Source of the DNA: a virus
Reading direction: 5' to 3' (one strand)
Virus record (IMG/VR): IMGVR_UViG_3300021964_005385
Coordinates: 1 to 33,133 of that record
Length of the DNA: 33,133 nucleotides
The translations under genes and the position numbers were made by a program. Numbering within the stretch: position 1 is the stretch's first letter; each line of letters opens with the position of its first letter. Below are positions 8,898 through 17,006 of this stretch, piece by piece. The notes under the pieces are model-generated. The model worked only from the letters and a program-made list of their open reading frames with translations. It was not told the DNA's origin and ran no database searches.

Positions 8898-9457
8898 TGT
8901 ATAAGTTTGATTATGAAGACCCTAAAAAATATCAAGTGATGATTGACATTGAGACCCTCAGTAATCGCAGTAATGCTGCGATCTTGTCAATTGGTGCTGT
9001 AAAATTTAATATTGAGAGCGGTGTTATCGATACTTATTATCAAAATATAGATGCATCAACAGCAAAGAAATTTAATCGGCATATTGATAAAGGAACTCTT
9101 GATTGGTGGTCTAAAAAAGACCCAGCGGCATTGAAGTCTCTTATGGTTGATGTTGAGCAGTTCGATAAAGTCATTACTGATTTTATAAAGTGGTATGGTG
9201 TTTCAACACCTACGTGGGGAAATAGTGCACAATTTGACCTCGGGATTATTGAGTCAGCTTGCCATGAATTGAATCTTCCAGTTCCTTGGAAGTATTGGCA
9301 TTGTTATTGTTACAAGACAGTAACACATTTGTTTGGTGTTAATAACGCTCATATTCGTCAGGTTGAGAACGATCAAGGCGGTAAATGGCATAATGCCTTG
9401 GACGATGCTATAAGTCAAACTAACACGCTTGTTAAAATTCTCAGAGGAACACAATAA
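8897..9457 (+). CDS. dexA: DexA-like DEDD 3'-5' exonuclease
   Basis: Predicted 3'-5' DNA exonuclease of the DEDDh class, as T4 DexA. 186 residues against 227 in T4. Exo I motif MIDIETLSN (about 15-23), Exo II region PTWGNSAQFDLGIIE (about 107-121) and Exo III KWHNALDDAI with H(x4)D spacing are all present, so the active site looks complete. The TLDWWSKKDP segment matches the DexA/exonuclease VIII family. ATG 8897 overlaps the upstream stop (TAATG); a GTG two codons earlier is less likely. Function in T4 is accessory DNA turnover. Confidence 0.85.
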   Translation: MYKFDYEDPKKYQVMIDIETLSNRSNAAILSIGAVKFNIESGVIDTYYQNIDASTAKKFNRHIDKGTLDWWSKKDPAALKSLMVDVEQFDKVITDFIKWYGVSTPTWGNSAQFDLGIIESACHELNLPVPWKYWHCYCYKTVTHLFGVNNAHIRQVENDQGGKWHNALDDAISQTNTLVKILRGTQ

Positions 9458-9726
9458 TGACATATCCATATTCTAAACTTTTACGACATATTACTGATAT
9501 CAGATATATTCCTGGAACTCCTCCCATGCAACTAAACCTTGCTGCGTGGGATCCAGGTTCTCCAGAAAAAATTGAAATACATATTAAAGATATGCGAGGA
9601 AACCCAGAGATAATTAATGTTCTTGACTTCAATGGAACAGACCTATATAATTTTATCCAAGAAGTTTATGACATGGGTAAGAGAGATGCCAGACAAAAAA
9701 TCAAAGATGCCCTTGAAGGTCGCTAA
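9457..9726 (+). CDS. Hypothetical protein, 89 aa
   Basis: Not recognised. It starts with a TAATG overlap to the exonuclease stop and has SD-like GAGGA about 10 bases upstream. The N-terminal half contains the segment IRYIPGTPPMQLNLAAWDPG, the C-terminal half a predicted amphipathic helix (DLYNFIQEVYDMGKRDARQKI). No membrane segment, signal peptide or cysteine motif is seen. Its 3' end overlaps the next small ORF. Coupling and normal codon use support it as a real gene. Confidence 0.6.
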   Translation: MTYPYSKLLRHITDIRYIPGTPPMQLNLAAWDPGSPEKIEIHIKDMRGNPEIINVLDFNGTDLYNFIQEVYDMGKRDARQKIKDALEGR

Positions 9727-9859
9727 AGAAATAGTCACAAAATATGAAAAAGATTTCAACAATGGTATAGTGGCTTATCCTCACTTAAAAAAAGATCTTG
9801 ACATTGCAAGAAAAGTGTTGCATAATCACTATATCGAAGCGTTTAGGAGAATGCCATGA
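9686..9859 (+). CDS. Hypothetical protein, about 57 aa
   Basis: Small Lys-rich ORF that bridges the end of the preceding gene and the ATGA overlap with the gene at 9856. ATG 9686 is proposed; in-frame ATGs lie further upstream and at 9707, so the start is uncertain. The part after 9726, where no other frame is used, encodes KEIVTKYEKDFNNGIVAYPHLKKDLDIARKVLHNHYIEAF, a plausible helical protein. It also carries the promoter for the next gene inside it. Function unknown. Confidence 0.5.
   Translation: MPDKKSKMPLKVAKEIVTKYEKDFNNGIVAYPHLKKDLDIARKVLHNHYIEAFRRMP
9798..9826 (+). promoter_or_regulatory. Sigma-70-like promoter for the 9856 gene
   Basis: TTGACA (9798-9803), 17-base spacer, CATAAT (9821-9826); predicted +1 at 9833. 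The 23-nt leader carries TAGGAGA (9844-9850) before ATG 9856. The promoter lies within the coding sequence of the small upstream ORF. Confidence 0.7.
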
Positions 9860-10392
9860 ATATTTTTTATCTTGACGAAAATTTTGAAACAGCTGCCCAG
9901 ATGCACCTTGACAAGCATGTGGTCAAAATGATTATCGAGTATGCCCAACTTATGTCGACTGCTCACCGTATGCTTGATGGTGAAGAATATATCGATGACT
10001 CTTCTGGGCGTCGCATCAAACGCTGGCGTCATCCGAATGATAATATGGATGGTGTTCTTTACAAAGCATCACATATCAATCATCCGTCAGCTGTATGGAC
10101 ACGCGAAACATTTACCAATTATCTCTGGTTGTATTCATTATGGTTAGAACTTTGTAAGGAATACACTCATCGTTATGGTAAAAAACATTTGACTCAGGAA
10201 AAACTAGAAGATATTTTGTCAATGCCACCACATAATATTAAAGATGGTCCAATGACAAAAATGCCTCAAGCGATGCCCGACGATGTTAAGATGGAAAGTT
10301 CTATTGACGCTTATCGTAATTACTATCGCACTTACAAAATGGATATGGCTCGTTATACAAAACGTGATGTCCCTGAATTTATGGTTGCTTAA
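9856..10392 (+). CDS. Conserved T4-like phage protein, 178 aa
   Basis: Resembles a conserved but unnamed protein of marine T4-like phages, with the N-terminal signature MNIFYLDENFETAAQMHLDK followed by HVVKMIIEYAQLMSTAHR, HPSAVWTRETFTNYLWLYSLWLELCKEY in the middle, and MPQAMPDDVK plus AYRNYYRTYK near the end. It is rich in His, Trp and Tyr, and the several conserved histidines could bind metal or nucleic acid, but no catalytic family can be assigned. ATG 9856 follows a clear Shine-Dalgarno and its own promoter. The stop overlaps the next start (TAATG). Confidence 0.75.
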   Translation: MNIFYLDENFETAAQMHLDKHVVKMIIEYAQLMSTAHRMLDGEEYIDDSSGRRIKRWRHPNDNMDGVLYKASHINHPSAVWTRETFTNYLWLYSLWLELCKEYTHRYGKKHLTQEKLEDILSMPPHNIKDGPMTKMPQAMPDDVKMESSIDAYRNYYRTYKMDMARYTKRDVPEFMVA

Positions 10393-10844
10393 TGAAAATT
10401 TTGATAATGGGACTTCCAGGATCTGGTAAGACTACTCTTGCCAGTGAATTAGCATTTAATTTTCGTGTTCCATATCATAATGCAGATGTTGTTCGAGAAT
10501 ATACTGACAATTGGGATTTTAGTCGCGGTGGAAGAATAAAGCAAGCATTGTATATGCGCGATCAGTGGGGTATTTTAGATTTTATTGCTCCAACTAAACA
10601 AATAAGAAGTATCTGTGACCCACACTTTGTGATATGGATGGACACCATCAAAGAAGGTAGATTCGAAGATACAAATAAACTTTTTGAAAGACCAAAGCGT
10701 GACGAATATGATGTTAGGATTACAAAATGGATTGGACTAAACCAACTACGCTCCTCCTTGGAAGATACCAGCCATGGCATCGAGGGCATACAGAACTATT
10801 TAAAAAAGCCCTTCAAAAAACTGGTCAAGTCCTCATCACAGTGA
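10392..10844 (+). CDS. P-loop kinase, adenylylsulfate-kinase-like
   Basis: Small nucleotide-dependent kinase of the APS kinase/P-loop class. Walker A GLPGSGKTT is at residues 7-15, followed by NADVVREYTDNWDFSRGGRIKQA and VIWMDTIKEGRFEDTNKLF, matching APS-kinase-like proteins of marine T4-like phages. Conserved kinase sequence ends near residue 112 (YDVRITK); the last 38 residues lie antiparallel in content to no family and are simply the other frame of the nucleotidylyltransferase that starts at 10727. From memory, homologs in other phages join both domains in one chain, so this looks like a split fusion. Actual phosphate acceptor unknown. Confidence 0.75.
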   Translation: MKILIMGLPGSGKTTLASELAFNFRVPYHNADVVREYTDNWDFSRGGRIKQALYMRDQWGILDFIAPTKQIRSICDPHFVIWMDTIKEGRFEDTNKLFERPKRDEYDVRITKWIGLNQLRSSLEDTSHGIEGIQNYLKKPFKKLVKSSSQ

Positions 10845-11089
10845 GGCATATGCCAAAAGACGAAAACAATCCATACGACTGGAAAACTGTCTCAAAAAAT
10901 ATTGTTGACTCTTTGGAGGCAGAAGGGTATATTTATGGTGTAGATTTTGAATTATCGCGCTCAGCAAACATCACACATATAACTTATGGTCGGGATGTTG
11001 GATATATAATTGAACAAGAGCATTTAGGAGAGGAGATTGAATCAATCTCCGCAACGGATATTCGTAATGAAAATAGCACTGATAACTGA
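10727..11089 (+). CDS. Nucleotidylyltransferase domain protein
   Basis: HxGH-class nucleotidylyltransferase (relatives: NMN adenylyltransferase, PPAT). 120 residues. The T/HxGH site is WHRGH (His18, His21), after the conserved KPTTLLLGRYQPW strand, and the C-terminal ISATDIR matches the ISxTxxR motif. ATG 10727 has AGGA seven bases upstream. The gene overlaps the 3' part of the kinase ORF by 118 bases in another frame and gp47 by 23 bases. The frame is closed by a TAG only three codons before its ATG. It may transfer a nucleotide to the kinase product, but the substrate is not known. Confidence 0.75.
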   Translation: MDWTKPTTLLLGRYQPWHRGHTELFKKALQKTGQVLITVRHMPKDENNPYDWKTVSKNIVDSLEAEGYIYGVDFELSRSANITHITYGRDVGYIIEQEHLGEEIESISATDIRNENSTDN

Positions 11090-12131
11090 TACGCACTTTG
11101 GTGCGAGATCTGATTCGATTCCATTTGATAACTTTTTTGAAAAGTTTTATTCTCAAACATTTTTCCCAGAACTTGAAAAACGGCAAATCAAAACTATCAT
11201 TCACTTGGGTGATATTTTCGATCGACGTAAGTTTATCAACTTCAACACATATAAAAAATGTCGTGAGTATTTCTTTGATAAAACTGAACAGATGCAGATT
11301 GATATGCATATGATTCCTGGAAATCATGATACTTATTTTAAGAACACCAATGAGGTAAACTCTCCAGAATTGTTGCTCAAAGATTATGATAATATTCAGA
11401 TATATCCTGAAGTAACTGAGTTGTCTTTTGGTAAAAAGAACATTCTATTTACACCATGGATCTGCTCTGACAACTACAAACAGACTATGGAGGCAATCAA
11501 TGAAACAGACGCTACAGTATGTTTTGGACACTATGAACTCGCTGGGTTCCAGATGTATAAAGGGCATGCGAATGACCATGGAATGGATCCATCTATATTT
11601 GATAAGTTTTCCCTTGTTTGCTCTGGTCATTTTCACCATCGTAGTAGCAATGGCAACATTACTTATCTTGGTAATCCTTATGAAATTACTTGGAGCGATT
11701 ATGATGACCCTAGAGGCTTTCACATCTATGATACAGAAACAGATGAACTTGAGTTTGTTCAAAACCCCTTTAACATCTTTCACAAATTTTATTACAACGA
11801 CTCAGATGATGCTTCTCGAGCAAGTCTCGATGCTATTGATTTTGATCGTGTTAAGGGCGGATCTGTAAAGGTTGTTATTGTAAATAAATCTGATTTCTCA
11901 AGGTTCGATAATTTTATTGACAAACTTGAAAGCTGCAATTTAATTGAACTTAAAATTATTGAAGACTTTTCTGAATTTGAAGATGACGCAATTGATGCTG
12001 ATAATCTCAATTTAGAAGACACAATAACTTTACTAGATGATTATATTGATAACATTCAGACTGACCTAGATAGAGAGAAGCTGAAGACTGTGATGAAAAC
12101 TCTTTATGTAGAAGCAAGAAACTTAGCATGA
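11067..12131 (+). CDS. 47: Recombination endonuclease subunit gp47 (Mre11-like)
   Basis: Nuclease subunit of the gp46/gp47 complex that resects DNA ends for recombination-dependent replication and degrades host DNA. 354 residues, about the T4 length. Metallophosphoesterase motifs are complete: DTHFG (8-12), GDIFDRR, GNHDTY, GHYE and GHFHHR. ATG 11067 matches the family N-terminus MKIALITDTHFG; an upstream in-frame start would add a tail outside the family. The start overlaps the preceding gene and the stop overlaps gp46 (ATGA), so the two subunits are coupled. Confidence 0.95.
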   Translation: MKIALITDTHFGARSDSIPFDNFFEKFYSQTFFPELEKRQIKTIIHLGDIFDRRKFINFNTYKKCREYFFDKTEQMQIDMHMIPGNHDTYFKNTNEVNSPELLLKDYDNIQIYPEVTELSFGKKNILFTPWICSDNYKQTMEAINETDATVCFGHYELAGFQMYKGHANDHGMDPSIFDKFSLVCSGHFHHRSSNGNITYLGNPYEITWSDYDDPRGFHIYDTETDELEFVQNPFNIFHKFYYNDSDDASRASLDAIDFDRVKGGSVKVVIVNKSDFSRFDNFIDKLESCNLIELKIIEDFSEFEDDAIDADNLNLEDTITLLDDYIDNIQTDLDREKLKTVMKTLYVEARNLA

Positions 12132-13798
12132 TTTATTTTGAAAAACTTAGGTGGAAAAACTTTCTTTCTACTGGTAATTCTTTCTCAGAAGTTGACTTTA
12201 CTCGTTCACCAAGCACACTTATTATTGGGGATAATGGTGCAGGTAAGTCCACATTTTTAGATGCATTGTGTTTCGGGCTATTTAATAAACCATTTCGTAA
12301 TATTAATAAACCACAACTTGTAAATTCTATCAATGGTAAAAATCTAGAAGTAGAGGTTGAGTTTCGATCTGGCAAACATCAATACAAAGTTCGTCGTGGT
12401 GTGAAGCCAAACTTCTTTGAGATCTATCGCAATGATGAAATGATTGATCAGGATGCTGCTCTGAGGGATACACAGAAGTATCTTGAAGAGTCTATCTTAA
12501 ATCTAAATTATAAGTCATTCACACAGATTGTTATTCTTGGTAGTGCATCATTCACACCATTTATGCAGCTTCCTGCTCATATTCGCCGCGAGGTTATTGA
12601 AGACATTTTGGATATCCAGATCTTCACAACCATGAATGGATTGTTAAAGGAACAATTGACTGGAATCCAAGGAGAAGTTAGAGAAATCGAAGCACAGGTT
12701 GAGGTTGCTAAACAAAAAGCTGAGATTCAAAAAGGATATATTGAAACATTAGAAAATAACAAGGCTGAGAAAATCACAGAAATTGAGGGGAAGATTAATG
12801 AGTTGGACAAAGCGATCGAAGACTTACAAGAACAAGCTAAGAAAAAATCAGAACAGGCGGAGACACTTGGCAACCCCGAAGATAAAAGAAGAAAACTTGA
12901 AAAATATCAAGACAAATTTCAGTCACAGATAAATAAGCTGAACAAGGAACTTTCATTTTATGAAGAGCACGACGATTGTCCAACCTGTAAACAGGGTATC
13001 CCACACGAATTTAAGGAAGAGATACAACAGGAACGCTTGGATAAAATCAAAGAAATCGAACAAGCAAATCAACAGATGGACTCTGAGTTCTCAGAGTTGG
13101 ATAGCTTGATTGAAGATTACAAAAAAATACAATCAGAAATTATAGAGACAAATAATGAGATTACCTCGAATCAAAGATATCTTCAACGCTTACATGCAGA
13201 GTTGGGCGATGCTCGGGGGCGTGTGGCTGATATTGAGTCCGAACAATCTAAACTCAAAGAACTCGCCAAAGAAGTAACGACTAAAAATAGTTTGCGTTCT
13301 GAGAAGAATCAAGAGATGCATTATATGAATGCAGCAGCTGCATTGCTAAAAGATTCAGGCATCAAAACCCGAATCATTAAGCAGTATCTCCCAGCTATTA
13401 ATTCTTTGGCGAATAAATACTTAGCAGCTATGGACTTCTTTGTCAACTTTAACCTTGATGAGAAGTTCAACGAGACAATTAAATCTCGTGGGCGTGATAA
13501 GTTTTCTTATGCAAGTTTCAGTGAAGGTGAGAAACAGCGTATTGATTTGGCTCTGTTGTTTACATGGAGAACTATCGCCAAGATGAAGAATAGTGCAAGC
13601 ACCAATCTTCTTATTCTCGATGAGGTGTTTGATAGTTCCCTAGATAATAACGGCACAGATTATGTCATGACTTTGTTGAACACAATCGGTGAGGACACAA
13701 ATGTTTTTGTTATTTCTCATAAAGGCGACCAGCTGTTCGACAAGTTTAGATCTGTGATTAAGTTTGAGAAAAAGCAAAACTACTCGGTGATGGTATAA
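12128..13798 (+). CDS. 46: Recombination endonuclease subunit gp46 (Rad50-like)
   Basis: SMC-type ATPase partner of gp47. 556 residues, matching T4 (560). The N-terminus WKNFLSTGNSF and Walker A GDNGAGKST (about 35-43) are followed by a long coiled coil interrupted by the zinc-hook CPTC (Cys284, Cys287), then the ABC signature FSEGEKQR and Walker B LLILDEVFD near the C-terminus. The coiled-coil arms are short compared with cellular Rad50, as usual in phages. TAATG couples it to the deformylase gene downstream. Confidence 0.96.
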   Translation: MIYFEKLRWKNFLSTGNSFSEVDFTRSPSTLIIGDNGAGKSTFLDALCFGLFNKPFRNINKPQLVNSINGKNLEVEVEFRSGKHQYKVRRGVKPNFFEIYRNDEMIDQDAALRDTQKYLEESILNLNYKSFTQIVILGSASFTPFMQLPAHIRREVIEDILDIQIFTTMNGLLKEQLTGIQGEVREIEAQVEVAKQKAEIQKGYIETLENNKAEKITEIEGKINELDKAIEDLQEQAKKKSEQAETLGNPEDKRRKLEKYQDKFQSQINKLNKELSFYEEHDDCPTCKQGIPHEFKEEIQQERLDKIKEIEQANQQMDSEFSELDSLIEDYKKIQSEIIETNNEITSNQRYLQRLHAELGDARGRVADIESEQSKLKELAKEVTTKNSLRSEKNQEMHYMNAAAALLKDSGIKTRIIKQYLPAINSLANKYLAAMDFFVNFNLDEKFNETIKSRGRDKFSYASFSEGEKQRIDLALLFTWRTIAKMKNSASTNLLILDEVFDSSLDNNGTDYVMTLLNTIGEDTNVFVISHKGDQLFDKFRSVIKFEKKQNYSVMV

Positions 13799-14334
13799 TG
13801 GAATTAGAACTCTTGGATTTTAGTGATGAACTTTTGAAGCGTGAGCCAAAAGAGTTTGAATTTGAAAACGAAAACGCAAAAGAAGTTTGTGATAAACTTT
13901 TTGAGCGCATGAAAGAACTTGGTGGTATTGGATTATCAGCAAACCAAGTTGGATTAGACATGAAGGTTTTTGTGTTCGGTGATGGTGAGGCACTCACGAG
14001 ATATATTATCAACCCTATTATTATTGCTATTGGCGATGAATCTGTATCTATGAAAGAAGGTTGTTTGTCACTTCCTGGAGTATTCCTTATGGTCAAAAGA
14101 CCAACTGAGGTGACATTAAAATACCAAGATACAGAAGGTAATGAAGTTGTTGAGCAGTTCAAAGATCTTGCCGCAAGAGTTGTTCTGCATGAGTATGACC
14201 ATATGATTGGACAAAACTTTACACAGCGTGTGTCAAAGCTGAAACTAGACCGAGCCATCAAAGCGATGAAAAAGAAGGTCACTAAGAAAGTTCGGTCTGA
14301 TGTGCGCAAACAACTGGAGGCAAATAATGTCTGA
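13798..14334 (+). CDS. def: Peptide deformylase
   Basis: Metalloenzyme that removes the N-terminal formyl group from nascent proteins. 178 residues. All three motifs are present: GIGLSANQVG (about 43-52), EGCLSLP with metal ligand Cys89, and HEYDHMIG with His131, Glu132 and His135 (cellular enzymes usually have HEIDH). The C-terminus is a Lys/Arg-rich extension. Phage deformylases are known from marine T4-like phages, where they may speed maturation of highly made proteins. It overlaps gp46 (TAATG) and the next gene by 8 bases. Confidence 0.93.
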   Translation: MELELLDFSDELLKREPKEFEFENENAKEVCDKLFERMKELGGIGLSANQVGLDMKVFVFGDGEALTRYIINPIIIAIGDESVSMKEGCLSLPGVFLMVKRPTEVTLKYQDTEGNEVVEQFKDLAARVVLHEYDHMIGQNFTQRVSKLKLDRAIKAMKKKVTKKVRSDVRKQLEANNV

Positions 14335-14698
14335 CGATTTCGATTTTGGTTTCACTATGGTAGACGAGGACGAACTTGAGGTAAGTCCTGTATCAACGCA
14401 ACTTGTTCAGGCTGAGATTCCTTCTGATCAGATTGAAACTATTATGGACAAACTTGAACAGCTTGAGGCTCGTATCATCACAGCTGATAACTCCGATATG
14501 ATTAACGACCATAGAGCATTGGTAGAGCAAGATGTGGCGACTAAACTCCGAGATGTTGAGGATCTTATCCTGCCTCTCCTACTCAATCTGAAAAAGAATC
14601 CTGAAAAAGACATCATTAAATGGCCAAATAGAACAGCTATTATTGATAGACAGATTGAAAAAATCAAAGCAATTACAAGATATTTTGATAAAATGTAA
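14327..14698 (+). CDS. Conserved phage hypothetical protein, 123 aa
   Basis: Starts at ATG 14327 with GGAGG seven bases upstream, overlapping the deformylase stop. Acidic N-terminus (MSDDFDFGFTMVDEDELE), a helical middle (IETIMDKLEQLEARI), and the motif KKNPEKDIIKWPNRTAIIDRQIEKIKAITR at the C-terminus, which I recall as conserved among marine T4-like phages without assigned function. No transmembrane segment. Probably the last gene of the 47-46-def operon, since a promoter follows. Confidence 0.75.
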   Translation: MSDDFDFGFTMVDEDELEVSPVSTQLVQAEIPSDQIETIMDKLEQLEARIITADNSDMINDHRALVEQDVATKLRDVEDLILPLLLNLKKNPEKDIIKWPNRTAIIDRQIEKIKAITRYFDKM

Positions 14699-14707
14699 TA
14701 TTAGGTG

Positions 14708-14736
14708 TTGACATTTGGGTAAAAATGCGATATTCT
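14708..14736 (+). promoter_or_regulatory. Sigma-70-like promoter for the VWA protein gene
   Basis: TTGACA (14708-14713), 17-base spacer, TATTCT (14731-14736). Predicted +1 is 14743, giving a 19-nt leader with GAGGAG before ATG 14762. Confidence 0.8.
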
Positions 14737-14761
14737 AAGACTAAGAGTTGAGGAGTATATT

Positions 14762-16951
14762 ATGGAAATCACCCAAAAAAGCACATTAGCTAAGTTGCTC
14801 GCTACTGAGAATGTCAGCGTCGAGCATCAAAACGTCAAGACTGCTTACTTTGATTTGAAAGAGCGAAAAGTCGTTCTCCCCATTTTTAATGAAATGTCAT
14901 CTGACCTTTATGACCTGTTGATTGGTCATGAGGTCAGTCATGCATTGAACACGCCGCTTGAAGGCTGGCACGATGCTGCTAGTGTTAAGGGTAATGGGTT
15001 CAAGTCCTTCCTTAATGTCGTTGAGGATGCTCGTATCGAGCGCGATATAAAGAGTCGCTATCCTGGGCTTGTCAAAAATTTCTTCAAAGGTTACAAAGAA
15101 TTATATGAACGCGACTTCTTTGGTCTAAATGGTCGCGACATTAACGAATATCCTTTGATTGACCGCATCAATATCCACTTCAAAGTCGGTATGTTTGCTG
15201 CTGTCGAGTTTACGGATGCCGAACTTGTCTATGTTGACAAAGTCGCCACTTGTGAAACTTGGGAAGATGTTGTCGCTGTCGCCACCGAGATCTATGAGTT
15301 GTCAAAAAATGAACAAGCTATGATTGATATGGCTGACGACCTTATGATGGATGACATTGATGGCGGTGAGATCTCTGAAGAGGATGAAGTCACTGAAGAG
15401 TCTGCTGAGACAGGCGAAGAAGAAAAAGAAGATGACAAAGGTGATAAGTCAGACGACAATGATGAAGGTCAGGATGAGTCTGATGAAACTACTGAAGAAA
15501 CTGTTGCCTCTGACGAGACAACTGAAGATTCTGATTTTGATCCAGCCTCTGCTACTGACAATGCTTTCCGCAACAATGAAGAACAGCTGATCAATAATGG
15601 TGCTGGTGATTACTTCTATGGTAACTTCCCTAAACTTGATTACAAGAAGTGGGTTAAGATGGATCCTTGGACAGAGTTTGAGAATTCAGAGTATCTTGAG
15701 ATTATTCGTTTTATAAAAGAAGATGCTTGGTCGTATAAAGAAGAAAAAGTTGACCGTTCTGTTGCGATTGAACAATTCACCAAAGACTTCCGCGCTAAAA
15801 ATAATGCGTATATCAACTTCATGGTGCAGCAGTTCGAAGCCAAGCGTAAAGCTGCTCAGTTCGCCAAGTCCCGCGAAAACAAGACTGGTGTATTGAACGC
15901 TGATAAACTATGGGCGACGAAGCTGACTGAAGATGTCTTCTTGTCAAACACTGTTGTTCCTGATGGTAAGAATCACGGTATGCTGATGGTCATCGACTTC
16001 TCTGGTTCTATGTATGATAAGATGTCTGAGACTATTGAGCAGATGCTTGTTCAAGTATCGTTCTGCAAAAAAGTAAATATCCCATTTGAGGTTTACTCAT
16101 TCACAGATCGTCACTGGGGCGACCATCAAGAACATCTCGTGCAGAATCAGAAAGAGTCTGACATCCGAATTGCTGATGCTGGTCTATGTATCAATAAACT
16201 GATCAGTTCTGATATGAGTTCTGCTGGATACAAAAAAGCATTTGCTAATTTACTACTTCTCGCATCAGCATATGGAGAAAGGTATGATGCCAAGCCACAT
16301 GTTAAACGCAATACTCTTCCAATGCATCTGGAACTCGGCGGAACTCCGTTGGCTGAGACTATCCTGTTGTTGCGTGACCGTGCTATTGATTTCCGTAATC
16401 AATATAACATCGAAGTTCTAAACACTTTGTTCCTGACTGATGGTGGAAACACTGGTCAGTTGCTTGTCGGTGATTTGCCAACTTATCGCGGCGGTCGTGG
16501 CGGTGACCATTGTGTAATCACTGAAGGTGGAGTCACGACTATCGCAAATGCGAAAGGTAAAGTTTTCAGCCACCGCTGGAGCGATGTTGTCTGTGAGGCT
16601 GTCCTGAAACATTTTGACAAGACGACTGGCTCGCGCACCATTAATTACTTCTTGGCAAATCCGCAAAAGCGTGACCTGAAATATAGCTGGATGGATATGC
16701 ATGGTTACAATGAACACGATTTTGAGAAACAATACAAAGCCGAGTGGTTGAAAGATGGGTTTATGCAGATGGATGGTATGAATGGGTTTGCCAATGCTTA
16801 TGTCCTTCGTGCTAAAGATCTGGGTAATGTCGAGGATCTGGAAGTCGCCAGCGATAAGAAAAATGACCTTGTCAAAGGATTCCGTAAATTCCAGAAATCT
16901 AAGACGACATCGCGGAAATTTTTAACAAAATTTATTGAAAAAATTGCTTGA
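14762..16951 (+). CDS. CobT-like VWA-domain protein with HExxH motif
   Basis: 729-residue protein of the type found beside CobS in marine T4-like phages. The N-terminal domain has a zinc-metallopeptidase-like HEVSH (His56, His60) followed by NVVEDARIE, seen in VWA partners of MoxR ATPases. Residues about 200-265 are a highly acidic linker. The C-terminal half is a von Willebrand A domain with MIDAS motif DFSGS (about 411-415) and a later LFLTDGG. CobT proper has the acidic linker and VWA domain and works with CobS and CobN in cobalt insertion; no CobN is present here. A role as a substrate adaptor for the downstream AAA+ ATPase is the better-supported inference. Confidence 0.8.
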   Translation: MEITQKSTLAKLLATENVSVEHQNVKTAYFDLKERKVVLPIFNEMSSDLYDLLIGHEVSHALNTPLEGWHDAASVKGNGFKSFLNVVEDARIERDIKSRYPGLVKNFFKGYKELYERDFFGLNGRDINEYPLIDRINIHFKVGMFAAVEFTDAELVYVDKVATCETWEDVVAVATEIYELSKNEQAMIDMADDLMMDDIDGGEISEEDEVTEESAETGEEEKEDDKGDKSDDNDEGQDESDETTEETVASDETTEDSDFDPASATDNAFRNNEEQLINNGAGDYFYGNFPKLDYKKWVKMDPWTEFENSEYLEIIRFIKEDAWSYKEEKVDRSVAIEQFTKDFRAKNNAYINFMVQQFEAKRKAAQFAKSRENKTGVLNADKLWATKLTEDVFLSNTVVPDGKNHGMLMVIDFSGSMYDKMSETIEQMLVQVSFCKKVNIPFEVYSFTDRHWGDHQEHLVQNQKESDIRIADAGLCINKLISSDMSSAGYKKAFANLLLLASAYGERYDAKPHVKRNTLPMHLELGGTPLAETILLLRDRAIDFRNQYNIEVLNTLFLTDGGNTGQLLVGDLPTYRGGRGGDHCVITEGGVTTIANAKGKVFSHRWSDVVCEAVLKHFDKTTGSRTINYFLANPQKRDLKYSWMDMHGYNEHDFEKQYKAEWLKDGFMQMDGMNGFANAYVLRAKDLGNVEDLEVASDKKNDLVKGFRKFQKSKTTSRKFLTKFIEKIA

Positions 16952-16976
16952 CATTTGTCTGAGGATAAGAGAGAAT
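16948..16976 (+). promoter_or_regulatory. Sigma-70-like promoter for the CobS-like gene
   Basis: TTGACA (16948-16953), 17-base spacer, GAGAAT (16971-16976, a modest -10). Predicted +1 is 16983, giving a 24-nt leader with GAGAGAGAGG before ATG 17007. The -35 overlaps the stop codon of the VWA gene. Confidence 0.65.
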
Positions 16977-17006
16977 AGAGTATAACTTGAGAGAGAGGTT
17001 TTTATT

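Noticed and set aside
13758-14309. Reverse-strand ORF of 183 codons opposite the deformylase gene
   Set aside because: Ser/Phe-rich low-complexity translation typical of the antisense of an AT-rich gene; the plus strand encodes a complete deformylase.
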